A DNA stretch of 64,000 nucleotides, from assembly GCF_019636075.1 (NCBI RefSeq), contig NZ_JAHBYG010000012.1:1-64000 (forward strand), in the 5' to 3' direction. Source of the stretch: Ferrovibrio sp. (GTDB lineage: Bacteria > Pseudomonadota > Alphaproteobacteria > Ferrovibrionales > Ferrovibrionaceae). This document shows, in pieces, positions 1 to 9,271 of the stretch (within the stretch, counting starts at the first letter, position 1; every line of letters starts with the position of its first letter). A program made the position numbers and the translations under genes. Below the pieces are notes generated by a model. That model did not search any database and had not been told where the DNA came from. It saw only the letters and a program-made list of their open reading frames with translations.

Positions 1-268
1 CGCCACCTATATCGGCATCCTGATCGCGCTGGCGTGGCCGGCGGCACTGGTGTTCGGCGCGGTCTGGCTCGGCGTCGCCGCCGCGTTCCGCTACTCCTCC
101 CTCGCCGCGCTCGCCGCCAGCGCGGCGACGCCATTCGTGCTGTGGTGGCTGGGTGCGCAGGACGCGGCAGTGTTGATGGCGCTGCTCACCGTGCTCTTGT
201 GGATCATGCACCGGCAGAACATCGCCCGGTTGCGCGCCGGGACCGAGACCCGGATCGGCAGCCGCTAG
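1..268 (+). CDS. plsY: Glycerol-3-phosphate acyltransferase PlsY, C-terminal part
   Basis: The window opens inside this gene; frame 2 reads about 88 residues to the stop at 266-268. The visible part is two hydrophobic helices followed by a short basic tail, [18 protein letters not shown], which matches the usual PlsY ending (helix, then R-x-N-I-x-R-L-x-x-G-T-E-x-R-I-G). PlsY is the inner-membrane enzyme that moves acyl groups from acyl phosphate to glycerol 3-phosphate in phospholipid synthesis. The following dprA supports the call, because plsY-dprA is a common alphaproteobacterial pair. The catalytic motifs lie upstream of the window, so the family call rests on the tail and context. Confidence 0.8.
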   Translation, partial: ATYIGILIALAWPAALVFGAVWLGVAAAFRYSSLAALAASAATPFVLWWLGAQDAAVLMALLTVLLWIMHRQNIARLRAGTETRIGSR

Positions 269-335
269 GCCGATCGCGCCACTCCCGGTTGTGTCCGCGC
301 CATGCTTGCGCGAAGCTCGCCATCGGGGGCAAGCC

Positions 336-1457
336 GTGAGCACACGCGGACGGATCGCGCTGACCGACGAGCAACGGATCGACTGGCTGCGCCTGATCCG
401 CGCCGACCATGTCGGCCCGCGCACCTTTCGCACCCTCATCAATCATTACGGTGGCGCGGCAGCGGCGCTGGCTGCCCTGCCCGACCTCGCTCGGCGGGGC
501 GGCGCCGCGCGGCCGGGCCGCATTCCCGCGCGCGCGGAAGCGGAAGCGGAGTTCAAAGCTGCACGCGACCATGGCATCGCGCTGGTAGCGCTCGGGGAAG
601 CCGATTATCCGGCGAGGCTCACCGCCATCGACGATCCGCCGCCGCTGCTGGCGGTGCGCGGCCATGCTCCGGTCCTCACCCAGCCGCTGGTCGCCATCGT
701 CGGCTCGCGCAACGCCTCGGCAGTCGGGGTGAAATTCGCCGAGCGGCTGGCGCACGATCTCGGCGCGGCAGGTTTCGGCATCGTCTCCGGGCTCGCGCGG
801 GGGATCGATGCCGGCGCGCATCGCGCGAGCCTGACGACTGGCACGATTGCCGTGCTGGCCGGCGGTCACAACCGGATTTATCCGGCCGACCATGTGCCGC
901 TGCTCGACGCGATCCTGCCGCGCGGCGCGGCTGTCTCGGAAATGCCGCTGAACTGGGAGCCGCGGGCGCGCGATTTCCCGCGCCGCAACCGGCTGATCTC
1001 GGGTGCTTCGCTAGGCGTGCTGGTGGTGGAAGCGGCGATGAAAAGCGGTTCGCTGATCACCGCGCGCTTTGCTGCCAGCCAGGGCCGCGAGGTGATGGCG
1101 GTGCCGGGCTCGCCGCTGGATCCGCGCTGCAATGGCACCAACGATCTGATCCGCAATGGCGCAGCGCTGATCGAGCGGTTGGAAGATGTGCTGGCGGTGA
1201 TCGATCCGATCCGGCGCGGCGCGCTGCAGATGCCCGAGCGCAGCTTTTCCGCCGGCCCGGCCGAGCCGGTGGATGATGACGATATCGTTGCAGCCCATCG
1301 CCGGCTGACGGAATTGCTCTCGCCCAGCCCGGTTGGCATAGACGAGTTGATCCGCTTGTCTGGCCAAACTCCGGCTGCGATCCATACCGCACTCTTGGAG
1401 CTTGAACTGGCGGGCCGTATCATGCGCCATCGCGGCAACAAGGTTTCCCTGAGCTGA
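336..1457 (+). CDS. dprA: DNA-processing protein DprA
   Basis: DprA (Smf) loads RecA on incoming single-stranded DNA during natural transformation; many non-competent bacteria also keep it. The 373-residue product has the Rossmann-like core with [11 protein letters not shown] (around residue 118), the helix [15 protein letters not shown] and the segment [11 protein letters not shown] that follow it in this family, and a C-terminal winged-helix region ([15 protein letters not shown]). I chose GTG at 336, preceded by a GGGGGC purine-rich stretch, rather than an in-frame start at 291, whose extra 15 residues do not resemble the family. It sits 67 bp after plsY and 4 bp before chrA, so it is probably cotranscribed with both. 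Confidence 0.93.
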   Translation: MSTRGRIALTDEQRIDWLRLIRADHVGPRTFRTLINHYGGAAAALAALPDLARRGGAARPGRIPARAEAEAEFKAARDHGIALVALGEADYPARLTAIDDPPPLLAVRGHAPVLTQPLVAIVGSRNASAVGVKFAERLAHDLGAAGFGIVSGLARGIDAGAHRASLTTGTIAVLAGGHNRIYPADHVPLLDAILPRGAAVSEMPLNWEPRARDFPRRNRLISGASLGVLVVEAAMKSGSLITARFAASQGREVMAVPGSPLDPRCNGTNDLIRNGAALIERLEDVLAVIDPIRRGALQMPERSFSAGPAEPVDDDDIVAAHRRLTELLSPSPVGIDELIRLSGQTPAAIHTALLELELAGRIMRHRGNKVSLS

Positions 1458-1461
1458 CACA

Positions 1462-2784
1462 ATGCATTCCCCGCGCCCAAGTTTTGCCGAAGCCGCCCGG
1501 CTTTGGCTGAAGATCGGCTTGCTCGGCTTCGGCGGCCCGGCCGGCCAGATCGCGCTGATGCATCGCCTGCTTGTTGAAGAGAAGAAGTGGATCGGCGAAG
1601 CGCAATTCCTGCACGCGCTGAATTTCTGCATGCTGCTGCCGGGACCAGAGGCACAACAGCTTGCCACCTATATCGGCTGGCTGCTGCATCGCGGCAAGGG
1701 CGCGCTCGTGGCCGGCCTGTTGTTCATCCTGCCTGGCCTTGCGGTGATCCTGAGCCTGAGCGCGGTGTACATGCTGTGGCGCGATGTGCCGTTGATCAGC
1801 GGTTTGTTTTTCGGCTTGCAGGCCGCCGTGCTGGCTTTGGTGATCGAGGCCTTGCGCAAAGTGGCCGCCAAGGCAGCAAAAACCCGCTTTCTGATGCTGC
1901 TGGCGGCATTGGCCTTTATCGCCATCTGGGCGTTACACGTGCCATTCCCGCTGATCGTTCTGGCGGCAGCCATCATCGGCCTGATCGCGGGCGCGGTAAA
2001 ACCCGGCTGGATGGCAACCGCTGCCGGTTCGCCGCAGGATGCCGATGTATTGCCCAGCCCGCCGCCCAGCGCCGGACAAAGCATCGGCACACTGTTGATC
2101 TATGGCGGGCTTTGGGCGCTGCCGGTTGTTGCAAGCCTGCTGTTGCTGGGCGACGGCCATATATTCAGCCGCATCGGCCTGTTCTTCAGCGAAATGGCGG
2201 TGGTTACTTTCGGCGGCGCCTATGCCGTGCTGGCTTATGTGGGCCAACAGGCCGTGCAGGCCTATGGCTGGCTGCTGCCGGGTGAAATGCTGCATGGCCT
2301 TGGCCTGGCCGAAACCACGCCGGGCCCGCTGATCCTGGTGCTCAGCTTCGTGGGTTTCGTGGCCGGCTTCCGCGAGGCCGGCATCGATCCGCCATTGCTG
2401 GGCGGCCTGCTCGGCGGATTGCTGGCCACCTGGGTCACCTTCGCGCCTTGCTTCCTGTGGATATTGCTGGGCGCCCCTTACGTGGAACGCCTGCGCCATA
2501 TCCGTGCCTTGCGCGATGCGCTTTCAGGCATCACCGCCGCTGTGGTGGGCGTGATCCTCAATCTGGCGGTATGGTTTGCGCTGCATGCGCTGTTCAAGCA
2601 AAGCAGTATGCTCAGCCTTGGCCCCCTGCACCTGGATTGGCCCCTTTGGGCCAGCCTTGATTGGCGCATGGCCCTGCTCAGCGCATTGGCTTTGGTTGCG
2701 GTCTTCCGCTTCAAGCTGGCCATCGGCTGGCTGCTGGCCGGCGCTGCGCTGGCCGGCATGCTGATGATCAGTACGGCATCGTGA
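1462..2784 (+). CDS. chrA: Chromate efflux transporter, two-domain CHR family
   Basis: This 440-residue inner-membrane protein has two related halves, the mark of long-chain ChrA proteins. The first half carries KIGLLGFGGPAGQIALM near residue 17 and LLPGPEAQQLATYIG near residue 58. The second half carries VVTFGGAYAVLAYVG near residue 248 and TTPGPLILVLSFVGF near residue 283. ChrA exports chromate and gives resistance; known members act at the cytoplasmic membrane. It begins 4 bp after dprA. Its last 17 bp overlap the end of tonB on the other strand. Whether chromate is the substrate here is inferred from the family only. No chrB or other metal-resistance gene is nearby. Confidence 0.93.
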   Translation: MHSPRPSFAEAARLWLKIGLLGFGGPAGQIALMHRLLVEEKKWIGEAQFLHALNFCMLLPGPEAQQLATYIGWLLHRGKGALVAGLLFILPGLAVILSLSAVYMLWRDVPLISGLFFGLQAAVLALVIEALRKVAAKAAKTRFLMLLAALAFIAIWALHVPFPLIVLAAAIIGLIAGAVKPGWMATAAGSPQDADVLPSPPPSAGQSIGTLLIYGGLWALPVVASLLLLGDGHIFSRIGLFFSEMAVVTFGGAYAVLAYVGQQAVQAYGWLLPGEMLHGLGLAETTPGPLILVLSFVGFVAGFREAGIDPPLLGGLLGGLLATWVTFAPCFLWILLGAPYVERLRHIRALRDALSGITAAVVGVILNLAVWFALHALFKQSSMLSLGPLHLDWPLWASLDWRMALLSALALVAVFRFKLAIGWLLAGAALAGMLMISTAS

Positions 2785-3571
2785 AGTTCACCGGCAGCAC
2801 GATATCCATCACGCTTTTATTCAGTGCCACCGGAATCGGCGGCAGCGGCGTGGCCCGCTGAATCATCTCGATCACGGCTTCGTCCAACAACCGGTAGCCT
2901 GAACTGCGATGCACGCTATAACTTGAAATGCTGCCATCGCGGTTCAGTTGAAACCGCAATTGCACCGTACCTTGCTGGCGGCGCTGTTGCGCCCGGCGCG
3001 GATATTCCTTGTGCTTTTCCAGCGTCGCCACCAGCAGGCCCAGGTAATTGGCCTCCAGCGACGGATCCGGCGCCATGCGCGGCGCGGCCGGCATCGGCAC
3101 GGCCACGGGGGCCGCCGCTACCACAGGCGCCGGCGGGGCCGGCCGGTAAGTCGGCTGCGGCTCGGCGGCCGGTTGCGTCGCCGTCTGCTGCGGAAGCGGT
3201 TCCGGCATCGGCTTGGGCGGCTCGGGTTTCTTTTCCGGCGGCTTCGGTTTGGGCGGCGGCGGCCGCTCCACAAGCTTGGGCTTGGGTGGTTCCGGTTTGG
3301 GCGGCGGCGGATCCGGATCAGGATCGGGCTCAGGCGCCTTGGATTCGATCAGCGGGATTTCTTCCTGTGCCTGCGGCGGTTCCGGAGCAACCGGCGGAGG
3401 CGGAGGCGGCGGAGGCGGCGGGGGTTGCACAGGCAAGGCCGCCAGGGCGATGGCGATGGTTTGCATTTCCTCGCCCTTCTGCACGTGCAGATTCAGGCTC
3501 GGATGCCAGATCAGCAAAGCACCCGCGCAGGCATGCGCTGCAACAGAAACAATCCAGCCACGCCTGGACAT
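2768..3571 (-). CDS. tonB: Energy transducer TonB
   Basis: TonB transmits the proton-motive force from ExbB-ExbD to outer-membrane receptors. The 267-residue product has one N-terminal membrane anchor (WIVSVAAHACAGALLIW), a run of eleven prolines near residue 50, a long Pro/Lys/Glu-rich periplasm-spanning region (about residues 50-165) and a C-terminal TonB domain with YPRRAQQRRQQGTVQLRF and SSGYRLLDEAVIEMIQRA. It follows exbD by 2 bp and is the last gene of exbB-exbD-tonB. The transcript must run into the 3' end of chrA, which it overlaps by 17 bp. The receptor encoded at 6923-9271 is its likely partner. Confidence 0.95.
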   Translation of the reverse strand: MSRRGWIVSVAAHACAGALLIWHPSLNLHVQKGEEMQTIAIALAALPVQPPPPPPPPPPPVAPEPPQAQEEIPLIESKAPEPDPDPDPPPPKPEPPKPKLVERPPPPKPKPPEKKPEPPKPMPEPLPQQTATQPAAEPQPTYRPAPPAPVVAAAPVAVPMPAAPRMAPDPSLEANYLGLLVATLEKHKEYPRRAQQRRQQGTVQLRFQLNRDGSISSYSVHRSSGYRLLDEAVIEMIQRATPLPPIPVALNKSVMDIVLPVNFTMPY

Positions 3572-3573
3572 AC

Positions 3574-4041
3574 CTAGCGCGCCTCGCCTTTCTTCTGGCC
3601 TTCCGCCACCAGCGAGATGCGGGAGAAACCGGCCTCGCCAACCCAGCCCATAACCTGCATCACCCGGCCGTAATCCAGCGCCTTATCGCCACGCACATAG
3701 ATCACCTTATCGGGCTTGTCGCCGCGCAGATCGCGCAAACGCGCAATCAGGTCGGCTTCTTCCACCGCATCCTTCAGGATGAACAGCTTGCCATCCTTGT
3801 CGATGGACAAGACCAACGGCTCGGCCTGCGGCGTTACGGTTTCGGCGCTGCTCTTGGGCAGTTTCAACGGCACACCGACCATCATCAGTGGCGCTGCCAC
3901 CATGAACACGATCAGCAAAACCAGCATCACATCCACCAGCGGCGTGACGTTGATTTCGGAAAGCGGACGATAGCCGCCCTCGCCTAGTTCGTCGTCATCC
4001 AGGCCGGCGCCCAAACCGCCGCCCATCGGGCTCATCGCCAT
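3574..4041 (-). CDS. exbD: Biopolymer transport protein ExbD
   Basis: ExbD forms the proton-driven motor with ExbB and energises TonB. The 155-residue protein has a short glycine-rich N-terminus, then INVTPLVDVMLVLLIVFMV, the single membrane helix with the conserved proton-carrying aspartate, then a periplasmic domain (about residues 55-155). TolR has the same topology, but the adjacent tonB and the nearby siderophore receptor favour ExbD, and tolAB-pal are absent. It lies 10 bp after exbB and 2 bp before tonB, so translation is probably coupled. Confidence 0.93.
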   Translation of the reverse strand: MAMSPMGGGLGAGLDDDELGEGGYRPLSEINVTPLVDVMLVLLIVFMVAAPLMMVGVPLKLPKSSAETVTPQAEPLVLSIDKDGKLFILKDAVEEADLIARLRDLRGDKPDKVIYVRGDKALDYGRVMQVMGWVGEAGFSRISLVAEGQKKGEAR

Positions 4042-4051
4042 GGCGCAGCCC

Positions 4052-4741
4052 TCACTCGGCGGCGTGGCTGCGGGCCACGCCTGACGTGTCGCTGGCGGTC
4101 AGCCTTTCGCCGAGAATACCGATGCAGGCATTGAAGCGCTGGCCGATGCGGCCAAGATCGGTGGCGAATTTGTTATAAGCGATAACCGCCGGAATGGCGG
4201 CCACAAGGCCCAATGCCGTGGCCAGCAATGCTTCCGCGATACCCGGCGCCACCACGGCCAAGGAAGTATCGTTGGATTGCGCAATCGCCGTAAAGCTGTT
4301 CATGATGCCCCAGACCGTACCGAACAAGCCGATGAACGGCGCCGCCGAACCCAGCGTGGCCAGGAATGGCAAGCCAGGCTCCACCTTGCGCAGATAGGCG
4401 CCTACGCCGGCACGCATGGCCCGCTCGATACGCTCGCGGCGGTCCTTGCGGCTTTCTTCCTGGTCGCTATCCCGCCAGGCGGCCAGGCCACGCTGCACCA
4501 TATGGCTGCCCAGCGGCAGCAGGCCGGCTTCCGAAGGCAGGCCGGGACGTGCCGTCGCCGCTTCCACCGCCGTCGCTTCGCGCTTCAACCGGCGCAGCAC
4601 AAAAATCTTGTCAACCACGATCGCCCAGCAGGCGATGGATGCCAGCAATAGCAACAGCATCACAGCCTTGACGACGATGTCTGCCTGCATGAACAGGCCA
4701 AGCATGGAATGGTCCGGGGCGGCGGGCATGAGTTCGGTCAT
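4052..4741 (-). CDS. exbB: TonB-system motor protein ExbB
   Basis: This 229-residue MotA/TolQ/ExbB channel protein has three membrane segments: VVKAVMLLLLLASIACWAIV near residue 25, the central pair opening with FLATLGSAAPFIGLFGTVWG near residue 127, and EALLATALGLVAAIPAVIAY near residue 170. The APFIGLFGTVWGI stretch is the family signature. It assembles with ExbD to convert proton flow into TonB movement. It is the first gene of the operon; the 257 bp upstream hold a good promoter with a Fur-like box, which suggests iron repression. Confidence 0.94.
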   Translation of the reverse strand: MTELMPAAPDHSMLGLFMQADIVVKAVMLLLLLASIACWAIVVDKIFVLRRLKREATAVEAATARPGLPSEAGLLPLGSHMVQRGLAAWRDSDQEESRKDRRERIERAMRAGVGAYLRKVEPGLPFLATLGSAAPFIGLFGTVWGIMNSFTAIAQSNDTSLAVVAPGIAEALLATALGLVAAIPAVIAYNKFATDLGRIGQRFNACIGILGERLTASDTSGVARSHAAE

Positions 4742-4998
4742 CGAATGTCACTCTTCGTATCGCGCGGCAGAAACCCGCGTATTCCAATGAAGCCTTTATC
4801 GGGCCGGGTTGGAACATCGCACTTAACCTTGCTGGCCAACGGACCGGGGGTTCCGCCCATGGCATGGGAAGATTGATGCCCTTCGCACTAGCAGCATAGC
4901 TTGCGGTGTCGACCGTTTATAGGGGCTTACACATTGGTTTGCAATACATTCTCATTTGCATAATGACCGATAAAAACGTTCGTGGCTTGGCTGCGGTA
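4742..4998 (-). promoter_or_regulatory. exbB-exbD-tonB promoter with Fur-like box
   Basis: Read on the minus strand there is TTGCAA (4939-4944), a 17-bp spacer and TATAAA (4916-4921), a near-ideal sigma-70 promoter. Overlapping the -35 is the 19-bp GCAAATGAGAATGTATTGC (4941-4959 on the minus strand), which matches 11 of 19 positions of the Fur consensus and has GCAA/TTGC ends. The transcript would have a leader of about 170 nt before exbB. Regulation by Fur (or another iron regulator) is inferred. Confidence 0.6.
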
Positions 4999-6150
4999 TC
5001 ACATCAGGCAATCGCTGCCGATTGCCGTAAGGTCCCGGCAGCCGGTTAGCGCCATTGTCAGTTCAAGTTCTGCGCGCAGCATGTGCAACACGTGCGATAC
5101 GCCCACGGCGCCCGCGGCCGCCAGGCCATGCATATAGCCGCGCCCCACCAGTACCGCCTTGGCGCCCAATGCCAGCGCCTTGAAGGCATCGCTGCCGCGC
5201 CTTATCCCCCCATCTAGCAGTACGGGTACGCGGTTTGAAACGGCGGCCGCGATATCCGGCAATAGATCTATGCTGGCCGGCAGGCCATCCAGCATGCGGC
5301 CGCCATGGTTGGAAACGATGATGCCATCAACCCCATGCTGCATGGCAAGCACGGCATCCTCGGCCGATGTAATGCCCTTCACCAACAGCGGCAGCCTGGT
5401 TTGATCGCGCAACCAGGCGAGATCGCGCCAGGTGGCTGCCGCAGCCATCAGCGCTCCGCCCAGCAATACCCCCTCGCCTGCCTGCGCCTGCTTGCCGGGC
5501 GGCGCCTGAGCCAATTGCAACGGCCGCATCCCACGCAGGTTGGCGGCCTGAATATCGGCAGGCAGCGCAAAGCCTGTCCGCTGCTCGGCATTGCGCAAGC
5601 CGTTCACCGGGGCATCCACGGTCAACACCAGCGCGCCGTAGCCGGCGACTTCGGCACGCCGCACCAGGGCCAGGGTGAAATCACGATCAGGCTGGATATA
5701 CAGTTGAAACCATAACGGAGGCCTGCCTGCCCGATCATCGGCCACCGCATGCGCAGCAATCTCTTCCAGCGTGATGCTGGCCTGGGTAGAAACCACCATG
5801 CCGGCCTGCATCGCCGTCGCGCCCAGCAATGTGGCCAACTCGCCATCGGGATGCGCCAGCCTGTGATAGGCCACCGGCGCCAGCAGGATCGGATGCGCGA
5901 AATCCTGTCCCAGCAGGCGCAGCCTGGTATGACCGCCACTCAGATCCCGCAGCACCCGGCTGCGCAGACGGATGCGCTGGAAAGCCGCGCGGTTTTCCTG
6001 CAGCGTCCATTCATCCGCCGCGCCGCCATTGATATAGGCCCAGGCACCGGCATCCATACGCGCACGGGCATAGGATTCATAATCCGTAACAGCGGCGATA
6101 TCCGGGGGAATCCTGCTCAGCTTCGGCAAGGGGGCGGCGGCTTGCATCAT
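4999..6150 (-). CDS. FMN-dependent alpha-hydroxy-acid oxidase/dehydrogenase
   Basis: This 383-residue protein belongs to the lactate/glycolate/mandelate oxidase family, TIM-barrel flavoproteins that oxidise 2-hydroxy acids to 2-oxo acids. Visible family features are AWAYINGGAADEWT near residue 37, HPILLAPVAYHRLAHPDGE near residue 86, LPLLVKGITSAEDA (FMN-contacting Lys) near residue 253, SNHGGRMLDG with the catalytic His near residue 280, and VPVLLDGGIRRGSDAFKALA near residue 308. It starts 13 bp after the PiuC-type gene, so the two probably form one transcript. The substrate cannot be read from sequence; L-lactate is the default guess. Family members use oxygen or a membrane quinone. Confidence 0.88.
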   Translation of the reverse strand: MMQAAAPLPKLSRIPPDIAAVTDYESYARARMDAGAWAYINGGAADEWTLQENRAAFQRIRLRSRVLRDLSGGHTRLRLLGQDFAHPILLAPVAYHRLAHPDGELATLLGATAMQAGMVVSTQASITLEEIAAHAVADDRAGRPPLWFQLYIQPDRDFTLALVRRAEVAGYGALVLTVDAPVNGLRNAEQRTGFALPADIQAANLRGMRPLQLAQAPPGKQAQAGEGVLLGGALMAAAATWRDLAWLRDQTRLPLLVKGITSAEDAVLAMQHGVDGIIVSNHGGRMLDGLPASIDLLPDIAAAVSNRVPVLLDGGIRRGSDAFKALALGAKAVLVGRGYMHGLAAAGAVGVSHVLHMLRAELELTMALTGCRDLTAIGSDCLM

Positions 6151-6163
6151 GTTTCGGACCCCA

Positions 6164-6844
6164 TCACGTTTCAGACCATTGCCTTAGCAGGTTATGATAC
6201 AGGCCGGTCAGCCGCAGACCGGCGCCATGCTCGGGGTGATCGCCGCGCAAATCGCGGATCGTATCGTCCAGTTCCAGCAGCAAGGCGCGGCGCTCGGCCT
6301 CTCGCACCAGGCTTTGAACCCAGAAGAAAGCGCCCAGCCTTTCGCCACGCGTGACCGGGCGTACCTGATGCAGCGTCGTGGCGGGATACAGCACCATATG
6401 CCCTGCAGGCAGCTTTATCGGCGGCACATCGCCCAAGCCCTGCATCTGCAACTCGCCGCCATCGTAATCGGCCGGATCGCTGAGAAACAGCGTGGCCGAA
6501 AGATCGCTGCGGATGCGCTGGCTGCTGCCAGGCAAGGTGAAAATCGCATTATCGACATGATAGCCATAGGTGCCGCCGCCGGCATGACGATTGAAACGCG
6601 GCGGTAGAATCTTCAGCGGCAACGCTGCCGCGATGAAACGCTCGATCTGGCCAAGCCGTTGCAGGATGAATTCTCCCAGCCGGATCGCCAGCGGGTCGTC
6701 GTTGGCCAATTGCTGGTTATGCTTTACCTGGATCGCTACATGGCCGGCGGTTTCGCTGCCATCGCGCCAGGCGGCCTGCTGCAAAGCCTGGCGTATCTGC
6801 AGGACTTCCTCTGGTGTGAGCACGTCGGGAATTTGCAAGATCAT
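6164..6844 (-). CDS. piuC: PKHD-type Fe(II)/2-oxoglutarate hydroxylase, PiuC/YbiX family
   Basis: A 226-residue non-haem iron dioxygenase. The iron-binding triad is visible as HVD in [10 protein letters not shown] (about residue 100) and the distal His in [15 protein letters not shown], whose Arg would bind 2-oxoglutarate. PiuC-type genes usually sit beside catecholate siderophore receptors and are iron-repressed; here the receptor is directly upstream. I chose ATG at 6844: the longer in-frame start at 6892 lies inside the receptor terminator hairpin, and 226 residues is the normal family length. The biochemical substrate of the family is not established. Confidence 0.9.
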   Translation of the reverse strand: MILQIPDVLTPEEVLQIRQALQQAAWRDGSETAGHVAIQVKHNQQLANDDPLAIRLGEFILQRLGQIERFIAAALPLKILPPRFNRHAGGGTYGYHVDNAIFTLPGSSQRIRSDLSATLFLSDPADYDGGELQMQGLGDVPPIKLPAGHMVLYPATTLHQVRPVTRGERLGAFFWVQSLVREAERRALLLELDDTIRDLRGDHPEHGAGLRLTGLYHNLLRQWSET

Positions 6845-6862
6845 GGCCGCAGCTTGCCTCGT

Positions 6863-6900
6863 CTGAAAAACAATGACCCCGGCTGTTTGCACAGCCGGGG
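6863..6900 (-). terminator. Rho-independent terminator after the siderophore receptor
   Basis: On the minus strand a 10-bp GC-rich stem, CCCCGGCTGT with ACAGCCGGGG, closes a GCAA loop (6877-6900) and is followed by TCATTGTTTTTC. It ends the receptor transcript and separates it from the hydroxylase gene. Confidence 0.85.
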
Positions 6901-6922
6901 CCGGTGGGCCGGAGCCCTTGGG

Positions 6923-9271
6923 CTAGAACTTGAAGTCGGTGGTCAGCATTACCGTACGCGGAGCCCCGAGCGCGGCTAGCGTGCCGTTCCAGTTGGTGCT
7001 CACCGCATAGGTCTTGTCGGCGATGTTATCCACGTTCAGACGCAGGCTTACGCTCTCCGTCAGTTCATATGATGCCATCGCGTTGAACACCATATAGGCC
7101 GGCAGCTTGCCGAACACACCATTGGGAATGATGCGGAAGGCATCGTCCGGGCGGCCGAGATAGGATTCGCCTACATATTGCAAACCGCCGCCGACAGTGA
7201 GGCCGATCGGAAAACGATAGGTGGTCCACAGATTGGCTGTCACACGCGGCGTGAAGGCCAACTCGTCGCCATTGGTGCTGGTATAGCTGGCATAGTCGGC
7301 CGGATTGGCGCGGCGACGCACGTCATCCAGATAGGCGCTATGCTTACGCTCGCTCTTGATCAGCGCAAGGCCGCTGAACACTTTCCAGCCTTCGGTCACC
7401 TCGCCCGACAAACCGAATTCGATGCCCTGCACGATCTGCTCGCCATAGCCTTTCAACGAATCTGCCGCGTCGCCCACGTCGCGGCCGGTGATCGGCACAT
7501 CGGTCTTTTCCGTGCGGAACAACGCAGCCGATGCCGACAGGCGGTCGTTGAAGAAGTTCCACTTGGTGCCGATCTCGTAATTGAACATCGTGACCGGCTT
7601 GGCACCGGGCACGAAACCCGGGAAGGCATTGTCGCCCGTGCGCGAGATATCCGGGTTGGACAGGAACGAAGCCGGCGGCAGATGCGACATGCCGAACGAC
7701 GTGTACACACTGGCATTCGGCAGCGGTTTGTACACAACGCCCAGTTTGCCGCCCAGCGTGCTCTCGGTGTCGCTATAGCCGTCGAAGCCGCCATTCGCGG
7801 CGCCGGTGGCGGTCTTGCTGTCCAGCTCCACTTTATAGCGTTCCGCCCGCAGGCCGCCGGTCACTTCCCATTGCGGCGTGATGGTCAACGTGTCGTAGGC
7901 ATATAGCGCCAAGGTATTCACCAGCACCTTGTTGGTTTCCGCCGCGCCGCCATTGCGCGCGGAGAGACGATCCGGATTCGGATCGAACAGGCTGGTATTG
8001 CCGGCATTGGCGGTGCCGAAACGATCCGCATCGGAGGTCTCGCGGGTCAATTCCAGACCCGACACGAAATTATGCTTCAGCCCGGCGGTTTCGAACTCGG
8101 TGGCATAGCTGGTCAGGTTGGTGAGCGTGATATTTTCTCGATGATAGAATTGCGACTGCGTGGTGACGATTCTCGTGGTTTCGTTATAGCCGGTTGGCAA
8201 CGTATAGCGCGCATCGCGCTTCACCCGAGACAATCGGATCTGGTTGCCGATGGTGGAGGCATTGCCGAAATCGTATTCGAAATGCGCCTGCAGCACATCG
8301 CCAATCGTGTCGTCGTAATCCGACCGGAGGCCATAGAAGGAATCGCGTGACGCGCCAGCGGTGGAATGATGGTAGCGGAACAAGCCGTCCACCATCGCAC
8401 CAGGCACGCCCCAATCGGGCAGGTCGCTGGAGCTGAGCCGCTCATACGACAGCACGGTGCGGAATTCCTTGTTCAAGCCGAAGGCCACGGATGGCGCGAA
8501 ACCATTCACCTTGCGCTCGGCCACTTCACGCCCGGCAACGCCGCTATCCTCCAGCAGCATATTCAGACGCAGCGCCGTGCCATCATCCACTTTGTAATTA
8601 CCATCCAGCGTGGCACGCTTGCGGGATTCGGAATCATACTGGTCCAGCCCATAGCTGACGCTTCCGGAAAGGAAAGTGTCGAGCTTCGGGGTCTTGGTCA
8701 CCATGTTCACATAACCGCCGGCGCCGCCACGGCCGTTATCGGCCGCAGGCCCCTTGAACACTTCCACCTGCTCCATATTGAACACGTCGCGGGCGTAGCT
8801 GCCGGAATCGCGCGTGCCATCGATGAAGATGTTGCCGCTGCCATCGAAGCCGCGCATCTTGAAATTGTTGGTTGAGGTGGCGAAACCGTTTTCGCCGGCA
8901 TCGAAGCTGATGCCGGGGGTATTTTTCAGCACTTCGGTGAGGGTGCGGGCGCCCTGCTCCTTGATCACGGCCTGCGGGATCACGCTGATGGTCTGCGGCG
9001 TATCCAGCAGGGGCGCTGTCTGCTTGGACGATTGCGCCTCGTCCACCTTGTAGGTTTCATCGCTCTCCGGCACCACGCGGCCTTCGATCTGCATGCGCGG
9101 CAATTGCACGGGTTGCTGGGCTTGCTGGGCAAAGGCCGTGCCCGGCGCGGTGCCCCCGGCTGCCCCCAGCGCCATGGCTAGCGTCATAAGGCCCAGGCGG
9201 CCGGGCTCTACCAGACGTGGCGCCAGACTGCTTAGCGCATGAGAATTTGATATATTTTCGGTATCAGCCAT
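6923..9271 (-). CDS. TonB-dependent siderophore receptor
   Basis: An outer-membrane receptor of 782 residues. After a long leader ending near GTAFAQQ it has a plug domain (about residues 75-190, with TPQTISVIPQAVIKEQGA, NNFKMRGFDGSGNIFIDG and VEVFKGPAADNGRGGAGG) and a 22-strand barrel that ends in LTTDFKF, with terminal Phe as in outer-membrane proteins. The plug features fit the siderophore receptor subfamily (Fiu/FhuA-like). The neighbouring piuC points to catecholate siderophores, by inference. The first in-frame start at 9283 is TTG; ATG at 9271 has GGAGA at 6 bp and is preferred. The gene has its own terminator. Confidence 0.93.
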   Translation of the reverse strand: MADTENISNSHALSSLAPRLVEPGRLGLMTLAMALGAAGGTAPGTAFAQQAQQPVQLPRMQIEGRVVPESDETYKVDEAQSSKQTAPLLDTPQTISVIPQAVIKEQGARTLTEVLKNTPGISFDAGENGFATSTNNFKMRGFDGSGNIFIDGTRDSGSYARDVFNMEQVEVFKGPAADNGRGGAGGYVNMVTKTPKLDTFLSGSVSYGLDQYDSESRKRATLDGNYKVDDGTALRLNMLLEDSGVAGREVAERKVNGFAPSVAFGLNKEFRTVLSYERLSSSDLPDWGVPGAMVDGLFRYHHSTAGASRDSFYGLRSDYDDTIGDVLQAHFEYDFGNASTIGNQIRLSRVKRDARYTLPTGYNETTRIVTTQSQFYHRENITLTNLTSYATEFETAGLKHNFVSGLELTRETSDADRFGTANAGNTSLFDPNPDRLSARNGGAAETNKVLVNTLALYAYDTLTITPQWEVTGGLRAERYKVELDSKTATGAANGGFDGYSDTESTLGGKLGVVYKPLPNASVYTSFGMSHLPPASFLSNPDISRTGDNAFPGFVPGAKPVTMFNYEIGTKWNFFNDRLSASAALFRTEKTDVPITGRDVGDAADSLKGYGEQIVQGIEFGLSGEVTEGWKVFSGLALIKSERKHSAYLDDVRRRANPADYASYTSTNGDELAFTPRVTANLWTTYRFPIGLTVGGGLQYVGESYLGRPDDAFRIIPNGVFGKLPAYMVFNAMASYELTESVSLRLNVDNIADKTYAVSTNWNGTLAALGAPRTVMLTTDFKF

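Noticed and set aside
3213-3653. Glycine-rich plus-strand frame within tonB
   Set aside because: It is the complement of the proline-rich TonB spacer.
6845-6892. Longer start of the PiuC-type gene at 6892
   Set aside because: It starts inside the receptor terminator hairpin and gives 16 extra residues not found in the family.
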